Source of the DNA: an uncultured Bradyrhizobium sp.
Lineage (GTDB): Bacteria > Pseudomonadota > Alphaproteobacteria > Rhizobiales > Xanthobacteraceae
Assembly (NCBI RefSeq): GCF_947648125.1
Contig: NZ_CANSMR010000016.1
Coordinates: 124,001 to 188,000, forward strand
Length of the DNA stretch: 64,000 nucleotides
Direction: 5' to 3'
The notes beneath the pieces were generated by a model. That model was not told the origin of the DNA. It did no database searches and worked only from the letters and a program-made list of their open reading frames with translations. The position numbers and the translations under genes were made by a program. How positions within the stretch are numbered: the first letter of the stretch is position 1; every line of letters begins with the position of its first letter. Positions 33,330 to 42,387 of the stretch are shown one piece after another.

Positions 33330-34271
33330 ATGATCGGCTATCTCCTCCGCCGCATCCTCGCCGCCGTTCCCGTGATGGGCGTGGTGGCCCTGTTCGTGTT
33401 CCTGTTGCTGCGGCTGACGCCGGGCGACCCGGCCGCAATCCTCGCCGGCGACAATGCGACGCCCGAGCAGCTCGATCGCATCCGCACTTCGCTTGGTCTC
33501 AACGAGCCGATCTACATCCAGTTCTATACCTGGGTCGCCAAGCTGCTGCACGGCGACCTCGGCGTCTCCCTGATCTCGAACAAGCCGATCCTCGAGATGA
33601 TCGGCCCGCGCCTGGAGCCGTCGATTTCGGTCGCGCTGGCCACCATCGTCCTCTCGATCCTGGTGGCGGTGCCGCTCGGCGTGATCGCGGCGTGGAAGCA
33701 CGGCACCTGGATCGACCGCTGCGTGATGGGGCTTTCGGTGCTCGGCTTCTCGGTGCCGGTGTTCGTGATCGGCTATGTGCTGATCCAGGTGTTTGCGATC
33801 GATCTGCGCTGGGTGCCGGTACAGGGCTTCAAGAGCATCTCGGCCGGCTTCGGTCCTTTCTTCGAACGCATCATCCTGCCGACCTGCACGCTCTCTTTCA
33901 TCTATGTCGCGCTGATCGCGCGCATGACGCGGGCCTCGATGCTCGACGTGCTGGGTGAGGATTACGTGCGCACGGCGCGTGCCAAGGGCATCGGAGAGAC
34001 CGGCGTGCTGCTGCGCCATGCGCTGCGCAATGCCGCGGTTCCGGTCATCACCGTGATCGGTTCCGGTTTCGCGCTGCTGATCTCGGGCGTCGTCGTCACC
34101 GAGAGCGTGTTCAACCTGCCCGGCATCGGCCGCCTCACCGTCGATGCGGTGCTGGCGCGCGATTATCCGGTGATCCAGGCCATGATCCTTTTGACATCGG
34201 GTATCTATGTCGCGGTCAATCTCTTGATCGACCTCGCCTACACCCTGCTCGATCCTCGTATCCGGTACTGA
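33330..34271 (+). CDS. ABC importer permease (DppB-type)
   Basis: 313 residues, six transmembrane helices. Early TM LAAVPVMGVVALFVFLLL, LTPGDPA periplasmic signature of DppB/OppB permeases, and the cytoplasmic EAA-type loop DYVRTARAKGIGETGVLLRHALRN. It is the first permease of a peptide importer, with GGAG a few bases ahead of ATG. The partner permease starts three bases after its stop. Confidence 0.94.
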   Translation: MIGYLLRRILAAVPVMGVVALFVFLLLRLTPGDPAAILAGDNATPEQLDRIRTSLGLNEPIYIQFYTWVAKLLHGDLGVSLISNKPILEMIGPRLEPSISVALATIVLSILVAVPLGVIAAWKHGTWIDRCVMGLSVLGFSVPVFVIGYVLIQVFAIDLRWVPVQGFKSISAGFGPFFERIILPTCTLSFIYVALIARMTRASMLDVLGEDYVRTARAKGIGETGVLLRHALRNAAVPVITVIGSGFALLISGVVVTESVFNLPGIGRLTVDAVLARDYPVIQAMILLTSGIYVAVNLLIDLAYTLLDPRIRY

Positions 34272-34274
34272 GCA

Positions 34275-35162
34275 ATGGCGATCGAAACCCTTCCCGAATC
34301 CACTATCCCCGTCACCCGGCCGTTCCGCGTCAAGTTCGGCTTCCTCACCTCGACGCCGATCATCGCGGTCGCGACGATCTGCCTCGTCCTGATCATCCTG
34401 ATGGCGATCTTCGCGCCGTTGCTGGCGCCGCACGATCCGCTGCTGCTGACGCCGTCGCAGCGGCTGAAGCCGTCAAGCGCGCAATGCCTGCTCGGCACCG
34501 ACGCCTATGGACGCGACTTGCTGTCGCGCGTCATCTATGGCGCACGGATCTCGCTGCTGATCGGGCTTGGCGCTGCCGTCTGCTCGATCGCCATCGGGCT
34601 CTTGATCGGCCTCGTCGCCGGCTTCTTCCGCTGGGTCGATGCGGTGATGATGCGCGTGATGGACGGCTTGATGGCGATCCCCGCCATCCTGCTCGCAATC
34701 GCCGTGGTGTCGCTGTCGGGCGCCAGCATCTGGACCGTGATGATCGCAATCACCATCCCCGAGATCCCGCGCGTGGCGCGGCTGGTGCGCTCGGTCGTGC
34801 TGACCGCGCGCGAGGAGCCCTATGTCGAGGCCGCGATCTCGCTCGGCTCCAGCCTGCCGAAGATCATGTGGCGGCATCTGATGCCGAACACGATCGCGCC
34901 GCTGATCGTGCAAGGTACTTACGTCTGCGCGTCCGCGATCCTGACCGAGGCGATCCTGTCGTTCCTCGGCGCCGGCATCTCGCCGGAAACCCCGACCTGG
35001 GGCAACATCATGGCCGAGGGCCGCGCCTATTTCCAGGTCAAGCCGTCGCTGATCTTCTGGCCGGGGCTGCTGCTCTCGATCGCCATTCTCAGCGTCAACC
35101 TGATCGGCGACGCCGCGCGCGACGCGCTCGATCCCCGCATGAAACAGCGTGAGGGCAAGTGA
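34275..35162 (+). CDS. ABC importer permease (DppC-type)
   Basis: 295 residues. FLTSTPIIAVATICLVLIILMAIFAPL is the first helix. LGTDAYGRDLLSRVIYGARISLLIGL and the EAA loop PYVEAAISLGSSLPKIMWRHLMPN are typical DppC/OppC segments. It pairs with the DppB-type permease three bases upstream. Confidence 0.94.
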   Translation: MAIETLPESTIPVTRPFRVKFGFLTSTPIIAVATICLVLIILMAIFAPLLAPHDPLLLTPSQRLKPSSAQCLLGTDAYGRDLLSRVIYGARISLLIGLGAAVCSIAIGLLIGLVAGFFRWVDAVMMRVMDGLMAIPAILLAIAVVSLSGASIWTVMIAITIPEIPRVARLVRSVVLTAREEPYVEAAISLGSSLPKIMWRHLMPNTIAPLIVQGTYVCASAILTEAILSFLGAGISPETPTWGNIMAEGRAYFQVKPSLIFWPGLLLSIAILSVNLIGDAARDALDPRMKQREGK

Positions 35163-35256
35163 TGGCTTCGATGCAATCGAGGCCATCATCCCGGGGCGCG
35201 CAGCGAACCCGGGATCTCGAGATTCCGGGTCTGGTGCTTGCGCACCATCCCGGAAT
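35161..35256. repeat. Intergenic repeat inside the ABC operon
   Basis: Two stems: GATGGCTTCGAT/ATCGAGGCCATC (35161-35187; one G-U change) and ATTCCGGG ... CCCGGAAT (35222-35256). The latter matches a common Bradyrhizobium repeat. It separates the DppC permease stop from the ATPase start, so it may cut or attenuate the message. Confidence 0.7.
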
Positions 35257-35291
35257 GACAGTGCATAGTCTCTGCCGCGATACATCTCGCA

Positions 35292-36962
35292 ATGACGCTG
35301 AAAGACCCTGACATGACCAACGTCGTCCTCGACATCAACAATCTCGTCGTCGGTCTCGGCCGCAAGACGGACGCGCACCGCATCATCGACGACCTCTCGT
35401 TGCAGGTGCGCGAGGGCGAGACGCTCTGCCTCGTCGGCGAAAGCGGCTCCGGCAAGTCGGTGACCTCTTTGACCGTGATGGGCCTGCAGCAGAAGGGCAC
35501 GCTGGTGCCGTCCGGCGGCAGCGTCAAACTGGTCGGCGAGGAACTGCTCACCGCGACCGATCGGCGCCTGCGGCAATTGCGCGCGACGCGGATGGCGATG
35601 ATCTTCCAGGAGCCGATGACCGCGCTCAATCCGGTGGTGCCGGTCGGCCGCCAGATCGACGAGGTGCTGCGCGCCCATACCGATCTCGACTCCCGCGCGC
35701 GGCGTCAGAAGATCCTGGCGATGATGCAGCATGTGCGGCTGCCGGATGTCGAGCGCATCTTCTCCTCCTACCCGCACCGCCTCTCGGGTGGGCAGCGCCA
35801 GCGCATCATGATCGCGATGGCGCTGGTGCTGGAACCGAAGCTGTTGATCGCGGACGAGCCGACCACCGCGCTCGACGTCACCACCCAGAAGCAGATCCTT
35901 ACCCTGATCCGCGACCTGCAACGCGATCACGGCACCGCTGTCCTGTTCATCACCCACGACATGGGCGTGGTGGCCGAGATCGCCGACCGCGTCGCGGTGA
36001 TGCGGCACGGCCGCCTCGTCGAAACCGGCCCGCTGCAGGACGTGCTGCGCAAGCCGACGATGGAGTACACGCGCAACCTGCTGTCCGCGGTGCCGAGCCT
36101 CGTGCCGCGCGCGCCGCGTCCGGACACCACCGAGCCCGTGGTGCTGGAAGCCAACGAGCTCAGCAAGATCTACCGGGAGCGGTCGCTATACGGCAAAGCC
36201 CGCGAAGTCGCCGCCGCCAGCAACGTCACCCTCACCCTGCGCAAGGGCCGCACGCTCGGCATCGTCGGCGAAAGTGGCTCCGGCAAGTCGACGGTGGCAC
36301 GCTGCATCGTCCGCCTGATCGATCCGACCTCGGGCGGGGTGCGGCTCGCCGGCCGCGAGATCTCCGACCTGTCGCGCCGGCTGTTGCAGCCGCATCGCCA
36401 GAAGATCCAGATCATCTTCCAGGACCCCTACCGCTCGCTCAATCCGCGCGTCACCGTTGGCGAGAGCATCGCGGAAGGCCCGATCAATTACGGCATGCCG
36501 CGCAAGGATGCGCTGGCGCGGGCTCGCGAGCTGCTCGAGCTCGTCCATCTGCCGCCCGACGCCATCTCGCGCTATCCGCACCAGTTCTCCGGCGGTCAGC
36601 GCCAGCGTATCGCGATCGCGCGCGCGCTTGCACTCGATCCCGACGTGCTGGTAGCGGATGAGGCGGTGTCCGCGCTCGACGTCTCGGTGCAGGCGCAGGT
36701 TCTCAATCTGCTCGACGAAATCCAGCGGCGGCTGGGCATCGCGCTGTTGTTCATCACGCATGATTTGCGCGTCGCCGCACAAATCTGCGACGACGTCGCC
36801 GTGATGCAACATGGCCGCGTCGTGGAACAGGGACCGGCGGCCGAGGTGCTGACCAATCCGCAGCAGGCCTACACCCGCGCGCTGCTCGAGGCTGCGCCTG
36901 GGCGCGGCTGGGATTTTGCGAATTTCCGCCCTGTTTCGGAAGGCATTGTGGCAACGGCCTAA
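35292..36962 (+). CDS. Fused dipeptide ABC ATP-binding protein (DppD-DppF type)
   Basis: 556 residues with two complete ATPase halves. Half 1 has Walker A GESGSGKS (49-56), LSGGQ (164-168), Walker B LLIADEP (184-190). Half 2 has Walker A GESGSGKST (326-334), FSGGQ (432-436), Walker B LVADEA (453-458). Such fusions replace the separate DppD and DppF subunits and energise the permease pair. ATG 35313 is an alternative start. Confidence 0.94.
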   Translation: MTLKDPDMTNVVLDINNLVVGLGRKTDAHRIIDDLSLQVREGETLCLVGESGSGKSVTSLTVMGLQQKGTLVPSGGSVKLVGEELLTATDRRLRQLRATRMAMIFQEPMTALNPVVPVGRQIDEVLRAHTDLDSRARRQKILAMMQHVRLPDVERIFSSYPHRLSGGQRQRIMIAMALVLEPKLLIADEPTTALDVTTQKQILTLIRDLQRDHGTAVLFITHDMGVVAEIADRVAVMRHGRLVETGPLQDVLRKPTMEYTRNLLSAVPSLVPRAPRPDTTEPVVLEANELSKIYRERSLYGKAREVAAASNVTLTLRKGRTLGIVGESGSGKSTVARCIVRLIDPTSGGVRLAGREISDLSRRLLQPHRQKIQIIFQDPYRSLNPRVTVGESIAEGPINYGMPRKDALARARELLELVHLPPDAISRYPHQFSGGQRQRIAIARALALDPDVLVADEAVSALDVSVQAQVLNLLDEIQRRLGIALLFITHDLRVAAQICDDVAVMQHGRVVEQGPAAEVLTNPQQAYTRALLEAAPGRGWDFANFRPVSEGIVATA

Positions 36963-37249
36963 GCCTTTAGCCGTAGTCTCAGCCTCTGACTTGGTTATTG
37001 CCTTGGTCTCGGCCTTGATCGCAGGCTTTGGTCTGCCTTGGGCCTTTACGCCCATAGGGCATGCAAATCCGGAAGTGCTCGACGGCTTGCGCTTGGCGCG
37101 ACGACACGCTTAACGTCGCGCGCTAGAGCATGACCCGGAAGGTGGACGCCGGCCTCCCCGAAAGATCGCGCTCAAACCAACGAAACGAGATCGTGGCGCG
37201 AACCGTTCCGATCGCATCATGATCGAAGAAACGTATCGAGACCAACTTG
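36963..37249 (+). other. 287-bp gap: low-complexity run, then a diverged Bradyrhizobium repeat
   Basis: 36963-37070 is a quasi-periodic stretch (GCCTT/TCTC/GGCCTTG units) that codes on the minus strand for a Lys/Ala-rich segment with no start of its own. 37124-37177 is a diverged copy of the AGAGCATGATCCGGAAA-type repeat found between Bradyrhizobium genes. No protein gene is supported. Confidence 0.5.
37124..37177. repeat. Diverged Bradyrhizobium repeat (AGAGCATGAYCCGGAA type)
   Basis: TAGAGCATGACCCGGAAGGTGG ... CCCCGAAAGATCGCGCTCAAAC keeps the ends of the common AGAGCATGATCC ... GATCATGCTC repeat, with changes in the arms. It lies just upstream of the M81 peptidase gene. Confidence 0.5.
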
Positions 37250-38770
37250 ATGACCCGCATTGCCGTTGGCGGCTTCCTGCACGAGACCAACACCTTCGCA
37301 CCGACGAAGGCAACCTATGACGACTTCGTGCACGGCGGCGGCTGGCCGTCGATGACGCATGGCACCGAGGTGCTCAAGGTCATGCGCAGGATCAATGTCG
37401 GCCTCGCCGGGTTTGTCGAGGCCGCGGAAGCCAACGGCTGGGAGCTGGTGCCGACGATTTTCGCCGCGGCGAGCCCGTCGGCGCATGTGAGCAAGGATGC
37501 GTTCGAGCGGATCGTGACGGAAATGGTCGACGGCATTGTCGCGGCCGGCCCGATCGATGCCGTCTATCTCGACCTGCATGGCGCCATGGTCACCGAGCAT
37601 TATGACGACGGTGAAGGCGAAACCCTCGCCCGCGTGCGCAAGGCTATCGGCAGCGACGTGCCGCTGGTGGTGAGCCTCGATTTGCATGCGAACGTCTCGC
37701 CCAAGATGATCGAGCACGCCGATGCGCTGATCGCCTACCGCACCTATCCGCATGTCGACATGGCCGACACCGGTCGCGCCTGCGCCAAGCATCTGGCGCT
37801 GATGCTCAAGTCCGGGCAACGGTTTGCCAAGGCATTCCGGCAATTGCCGTTCCTGATCCCGATCAGCTGGCAATGCACCAACGACCAGCCCACCAAGGGC
37901 ATCTATCAAAAGCTCGCCGCCCTCGAGAGCGACGCCGTGCCGACGTTGTCGTTTGCACCGGGCTTTCCGGCGGCTGATTTCAGGGATTGCGGGCCGAGCG
38001 TGTTCGCCTATGGCCGGACGCAGGCCGATGCAGATGCGGCCGCCGACAAGGTCGTCGCCCTGGTCGAGAGCCATGAGGACGATTTCGACGGCCGGATCTA
38101 TGCGCCCGACGAAGGCGTGCAGCTGGCGATGCAACTGGCGAAGTCGGCGAGCAAGCCGATCATCATCGCCGACACCCAGGACAATCCCGGCGCCGGCGGC
38201 GATTCCGACACCACAGGCATGCTGCGTGCGCTGGTGCGCAACAGAGCGAGTGCCGCAACCGGCGTGATCTACGACCCGCAGGCGGCGAAGGCCGCGCATA
38301 CGGCCGGCGTCGGCGCCATCGTCACGCTCGAGCTCGGCGGCAAGTCCGGCATTCCCGGCGACGCGCCGTACCGGGAGACTTTCGTGGTCGAACAGCTCTC
38401 AGACGGCAAGTTCGTGGCACCCGGCCCGTATTTCGGCGGCCGCGACATGGATATGGGCCCCTCAGCCTGCCTGCGGGTCGGCGACGTCCGCGTCGTCGTC
38501 GGCTCCTACAAGGCCCAGCTTGCCGACCAGTCGATGTACCGCTATGTCGGCATCGAGCCGACCGCGCAGAAGATCCTGGTCAACAAGAGCTCGGTGCATT
38601 TCCGCGCCGATTTCGAGCCAATCGCCGAGAAACTGCTGATCTGCGCCGCGCCCGGCGCAATGCCGGCCGATACCGCCACACTGCCGTGGAAACATTTGCG
38701 CCCCGGCATTCGTATCAAGCCTAACGGCCCCACTTTCACCCCCTCCTCCCCATCACGCACAAACGGATAG
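37250..38770 (+). CDS. M81 family metallopeptidase (MlrC-like)
   Basis: 506 residues from ATG 37250 (TTG 37247 immediately ahead is less likely). Begins RIAVGGFLHETNTFAPTKATYDDF, with DLHGAMVTEHYDDGEGE and LDLHANVS bearing metal ligands, then RTYPHVDM and DNPGAGGDSDTTGMLRAL. MlrC homologues are zinc enzymes of the microcystin-degradation type, but most act on other peptides or amides. The aminoacylase gene starts seven bases downstream. Confidence 0.93.
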   Translation: MTRIAVGGFLHETNTFAPTKATYDDFVHGGGWPSMTHGTEVLKVMRRINVGLAGFVEAAEANGWELVPTIFAAASPSAHVSKDAFERIVTEMVDGIVAAGPIDAVYLDLHGAMVTEHYDDGEGETLARVRKAIGSDVPLVVSLDLHANVSPKMIEHADALIAYRTYPHVDMADTGRACAKHLALMLKSGQRFAKAFRQLPFLIPISWQCTNDQPTKGIYQKLAALESDAVPTLSFAPGFPAADFRDCGPSVFAYGRTQADADAAADKVVALVESHEDDFDGRIYAPDEGVQLAMQLAKSASKPIIIADTQDNPGAGGDSDTTGMLRALVRNRASAATGVIYDPQAAKAAHTAGVGAIVTLELGGKSGIPGDAPYRETFVVEQLSDGKFVAPGPYFGGRDMDMGPSACLRVGDVRVVVGSYKAQLADQSMYRYVGIEPTAQKILVNKSSVHFRADFEPIAEKLLICAAPGAMPADTATLPWKHLRPGIRIKPNGPTFTPSSPSRTNG

Positions 38771-38777
38771 AGAGACC

Positions 38778-39950
38778 ATGCCGACCATTGAGCGCATCGA
38801 CAGTTTTGCCGACGAACTCACCGCCATCAGACGGGATCTGCATGCGCATCCCGAAATCGGCTTCGAGGAGGTCCGCACGTCAGGCATCGTCGCCGACAAG
38901 CTCACGAGCTGGGGCATCGAGGTGCATCGCGGCCTCGGCGGCACCGGCGTGGTCGGCGTGCTCAAGGGCAAGGGCAACAGCACCAAGAAGATCGGCCTGC
39001 GCGCCGACATGGACGCGCTGCCGATGGAGGAGAACACCAATCTGAAGTGGCGCTCCACCATCCCCGGCCGCTTCCACGGCTGCGGCCATGACGGCCACAC
39101 CACGATGCTGCTCGGCTCGGCGCGCTATCTCGCCGAGACCCGCAATTTCGACGGCACCGTGCATTTCATCTTCCAGCCGGCCGAGGAAGGCCTCGGCGGC
39201 GCCCGCGCCATGATCAAGGACGGCTTGTTCAAGCAGTTCCCCTGCGACGAGGTCTATGGCCTGCACAACGCGCCCGACCTCAACCATGGCGAGATCGCGA
39301 TCCTGCCGGGCCCGGCAATGGCCGCAGCCGACTTCTTCGACATCAGGATCCAGGGCTACGGCGCGCATGGCGCGATGCCGGAGCGCTCCAAGGACGCGGT
39401 CGTGATCGCAATGACGCTCGGACAAGCGTTGCAGTCGATCGTCAGCCGCAATGTCGATCCGCTGCAGGCTGCGGTGCTGTCGATCACGCAGATCCATTCC
39501 GGGTCGGCGTATAACGTCATTCCCGGCGAAGCCTGGATGTGCGGTACGGTGCGCTGCTTCTCCGACGAGATCCGTGAGCTGATCCGCAAGCGCATGCGCG
39601 AAATCGCCGCCGGCTTTGCGGTGGCATATGGCGCCGAAATCTCGGTCGAGATCCGCGACGGCTTCAGCGTATTGGTGAATCAGGAAGAGCAGTCCCGCGT
39701 CGTCGAGGAAGTCGCGCGCACCGTGGTCGATCCGGCCAAGGTCATCACCCGCTCGACGCCCAAGATGGGCAGCGAAGACTTCGCCGACATGATGCAGGCC
39801 ATTCCCGGCGCGTATTTCTGGGTCGGCCATGACGGTTCGGTGCCCGTGCACAATCCCGGTTACGTTCTCGACGACAAGATCCTGCCGATCGGCGCAAGCA
39901 TGTTCGCCCGCATCATCGAGAAACGCATGCCGGCAGGTGCGCATGCATAA
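38778..39950 (+). CDS. M20 aminoacylase / hippurate hydrolase
   Basis: 390 residues. DLHAHPEIGFEEVRTSGIV is the typical start. HGCGHDGHTTMLLGSARYLAE carries metal and catalytic ligands, FQPAEEGLGGARAMI the acidic pair, and YGLHN the next ligand. It hydrolyses N-acyl amino acids such as hippurate or N-acetyl forms. The stop overlaps the start of the amidase gene (ATGCATAA). Confidence 0.94.
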   Translation: MPTIERIDSFADELTAIRRDLHAHPEIGFEEVRTSGIVADKLTSWGIEVHRGLGGTGVVGVLKGKGNSTKKIGLRADMDALPMEENTNLKWRSTIPGRFHGCGHDGHTTMLLGSARYLAETRNFDGTVHFIFQPAEEGLGGARAMIKDGLFKQFPCDEVYGLHNAPDLNHGEIAILPGPAMAAADFFDIRIQGYGAHGAMPERSKDAVVIAMTLGQALQSIVSRNVDPLQAAVLSITQIHSGSAYNVIPGEAWMCGTVRCFSDEIRELIRKRMREIAAGFAVAYGAEISVEIRDGFSVLVNQEEQSRVVEEVARTVVDPAKVITRSTPKMGSEDFADMMQAIPGAYFWVGHDGSVPVHNPGYVLDDKILPIGASMFARIIEKRMPAGAHA

Positions 39951-41361
39951 GCCGAAAGGGGACGCCATCACGTCGCTGCACGATCTCTCGGCCGTCGACC
40001 TGCTCGCCGGCTACCGTGCAAAGCAGTTCTCGCCGTCCGAGGTGCTCGAGGAAATCATCTCCCAGGTCGCGACCTGGGAGCCGCACATCAAGGCACTGTA
40101 TCTGTACGACCCCGAAGGCGCGCGAAAGGTCGCGAAGGCTGCGACCGAGCGTTGGCAGCAGAGCGAGCCGGTCGGCACGCTCGACGGCGTTCCCGTCACC
40201 ATCAAGGACAACGTCACGACCAAGGGCCAGCCGGTGCCGCTGGGTACGGCGAGCGTCAAGCTCGTGCCCGCAGAAAAGGACGCGCCGCCCGCTGCGCGGC
40301 TGCGCGAGGCCGGCTGTGTGATCTTCTCCAAGACCACGATGCCGGATTACGGCATGCTGTCGTCGGGGCTGTCGTCTTTCCATCCCCTCACCCGCAATCC
40401 CTGGGATGTCAGCAAGAACCCGGGCGGCTCGAGCGCAGGCGCGGGTGCGGCCGGTGCTGCCGGCTACGGCCCGCTGCATCTCGGCACCGACATCGGCGGC
40501 TCGGTGCGGCTGCCGGCCTCCTGGTGCGGCCTCGTCGCCCTCAAGCCAAGCCTCGGCCGCGTGCCGATCGACCCGCCCTATGTCGGCCGCGTCGCCGGTC
40601 CGATGACCCGCACCGTGGACGATGCCGCGCTGATGATGAGCGTATTGTCGCGCCCCGATCGCCGCGACGGCATGAGCCTGCCGGCGCTCGAGGTGAACTG
40701 GAAGGCGCTGGAGAAATCGCCGCGCAAGCTGCGCATCGGGCTGATGCTCGATGCCGGATCCGGCCAGAAGGTCGAGAAGGACGTTCGCGAGGTGGTCGTC
40801 AAGGCCGCGAAGGCGTTCGAGTCCGCCGGCGCCGTTATCACCGAGATCGACGGCATCCTGACGCCTGAGATGCTCGAGGGGCTCGACGATTTCTGGCGTG
40901 CGCGGACCTGGGACGAGCTGTCGAAGCTGTCGCAGGCCGACCGCGGCAAGACCCTGCCCTACATCCTCAACTGGGCCGAGGCCGGCGCGAAGCTCTCCGG
41001 CGTCGACGTGGTGCGCGGCTTCAACCAGACGATGGGCATCCGCGCGGCCGCGGCAAAGCTGTTCTGCGAGGTCGACTATGTGATCTCGCCGGTGTCGCCG
41101 GTCGTGAACTTCCCGGCGGAGTTCGCCGCACCACTCAACGACCCCGCAAAGCCGTTCGAGCACATCTGCTTTACCGTGCCGTGGAATATGTCGGAGAACC
41201 CGGCGCTGTCGATCAACGGCGGCTACGACAAGAAGGGCTTTCCGATCGGCGTCCAGATCATCGGCCGCCGCTTCGACGACATCGGCGTGCTCGGCATGGG
41301 CAAGGCGTTCGAAGGCCTGCGCGGCCCGCAGAAGCCGTGGCCCACGCCGCCGAAGAGGTAG
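39943..41361 (+). CDS. Amidase signature family amidase
   Basis: 472 residues from ATG 39943, whose first bases overlap the stop of the aminoacylase gene. Translation coupling is likely. The catalytic lysine is in VPVTIKDNVTTKG, and the Ser-cisSer motif region is NPGGSSAGAGAG with TDIGGSVRLPASWCGLVALKPS. It converts amides to acids and ammonia, a natural partner for the upstream peptidases. Confidence 0.94.
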   Translation: MHKPKGDAITSLHDLSAVDLLAGYRAKQFSPSEVLEEIISQVATWEPHIKALYLYDPEGARKVAKAATERWQQSEPVGTLDGVPVTIKDNVTTKGQPVPLGTASVKLVPAEKDAPPAARLREAGCVIFSKTTMPDYGMLSSGLSSFHPLTRNPWDVSKNPGGSSAGAGAAGAAGYGPLHLGTDIGGSVRLPASWCGLVALKPSLGRVPIDPPYVGRVAGPMTRTVDDAALMMSVLSRPDRRDGMSLPALEVNWKALEKSPRKLRIGLMLDAGSGQKVEKDVREVVVKAAKAFESAGAVITEIDGILTPEMLEGLDDFWRARTWDELSKLSQADRGKTLPYILNWAEAGAKLSGVDVVRGFNQTMGIRAAAAKLFCEVDYVISPVSPVVNFPAEFAAPLNDPAKPFEHICFTVPWNMSENPALSINGGYDKKGFPIGVQIIGRRFDDIGVLGMGKAFEGLRGPQKPWPTPPKR

Positions 41362-41496
41362 CGCCTCAACACAAGTCAGGATGCGCGGAACCAGACCGCG
41401 CATCCCTCTTCTTCACAAGGGATGATTGCCGGGTTAACTGAATGGAGACGCGCGCCAGCGCCGTTCATTCAAGAAAACCGAGAGGAAATCATCCCC

Positions 41497-42387
41497 ATGG
41501 CGTATGAGACAATCAAGTACGAGGTCGCCGAGCAGATCCTGACCATCACGCTGAACCGGCCCGACAAGCTCAACGCCTTCAACGCCACGATGCAGCAGGA
41601 GCTGATCGACGCGTTCGACAAAGCCGACAAGGACGACGACGTCAGGGCCATCATCGTGACCGGCGAAGGCCGCGGCTTCTGCGCCGGCGCCGACCTCTCC
41701 TCCGGCGCCAACACTTTCGACCGCGATGCGCGGCGCGGTCCGGTCAAGCGCAATGCCGACGGCAGCGTCGACTACAGCGATCCGCAGGTGCGCGACGGCG
41801 GCGGTCAGGTGACGCTGCGCATCTTCAAGTGCCTGAAGCCTGTGATCGCCGCGGTGAACGGTCCCGCGGTCGGCATCGGCGTCACCATGCAGCTTGCGAT
41901 GGATATCCGCATCGCCTCCGAAGCGGCGCGCTTCGGCTTCGTGTTCTCCCAGCGCGGCATCGTGCCGGAAGCCGCCTCCAGCTGGTTCCTGCCGCGCATC
42001 GTCGGCATCTCGCAGGCGCTGGAATGGTGCTACTCAGGCCGCGTCTTCCCGGCACAGGAAGCGCTCGCCGGCCGGCTCGTCAGCAAGGTGGTGCCGCCGC
42101 AGGATCTGCTGCCGACCGCGCGTGCGCTCGCCAAGGAATTCGCGGCCAAGACCGCGCCGGTGTCGGTGGCGCTGATCCGCCAGATGATGTGGCGCATGAT
42201 GGGCGCCGACGATCCGATGGAGGCGCACAAGGTCGACAGCCGCGGCATCTATGCCCGCGGCCGCTCCGAGGACGTCAAGGAAGGCGTGGTGTCGTTCCTG
42301 GAAAAGCGTCCCGCGCAGTTCAAGAACAAGGTGTCGTCGGACATGCCCGACTATTTCCCCTGGTGGCAAGAGCGCGACTATAAGTGA
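41497..42387 (+). CDS. Enoyl-CoA hydratase/isomerase (crotonase) family
   Basis: 296 residues from ATG 41497 (GAGAGGAAATC upstream; a longer frame from 41422 has no ribosome site). ITLNRPDKLNAFN and GRGFCAGADLSS are the crotonase hallmarks, with the oxyanion hole in the latter and the second catalytic region at RGIVPEAASSW. It hydrates enoyl-CoA. The next gene starts at GTG inside its stop (GTGA). Confidence 0.92.
   Translation: MAYETIKYEVAEQILTITLNRPDKLNAFNATMQQELIDAFDKADKDDDVRAIIVTGEGRGFCAGADLSSGANTFDRDARRGPVKRNADGSVDYSDPQVRDGGGQVTLRIFKCLKPVIAAVNGPAVGIGVTMQLAMDIRIASEAARFGFVFSQRGIVPEAASSWFLPRIVGISQALEWCYSGRVFPAQEALAGRLVSKVVPPQDLLPTARALAKEFAAKTAPVSVALIRQMMWRMMGADDPMEAHKVDSRGIYARGRSEDVKEGVVSFLEKRPAQFKNKVSSDMPDYFPWWQERDYK

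Noticed and set aside
33258-36008. Long open frames on the minus strand across the permease and ATPase genes
   Set aside because: They are antisense to strongly coding genes, rich in Arg/His/Asp from GC-rich complement, and have no family features.
36186-37055. Minus-strand frame ending in a Lys/Ala-rich segment
   Set aside because: Most of it is antisense to the second ATPase half; only the low-complexity end is non-shadow, and no start supports it.
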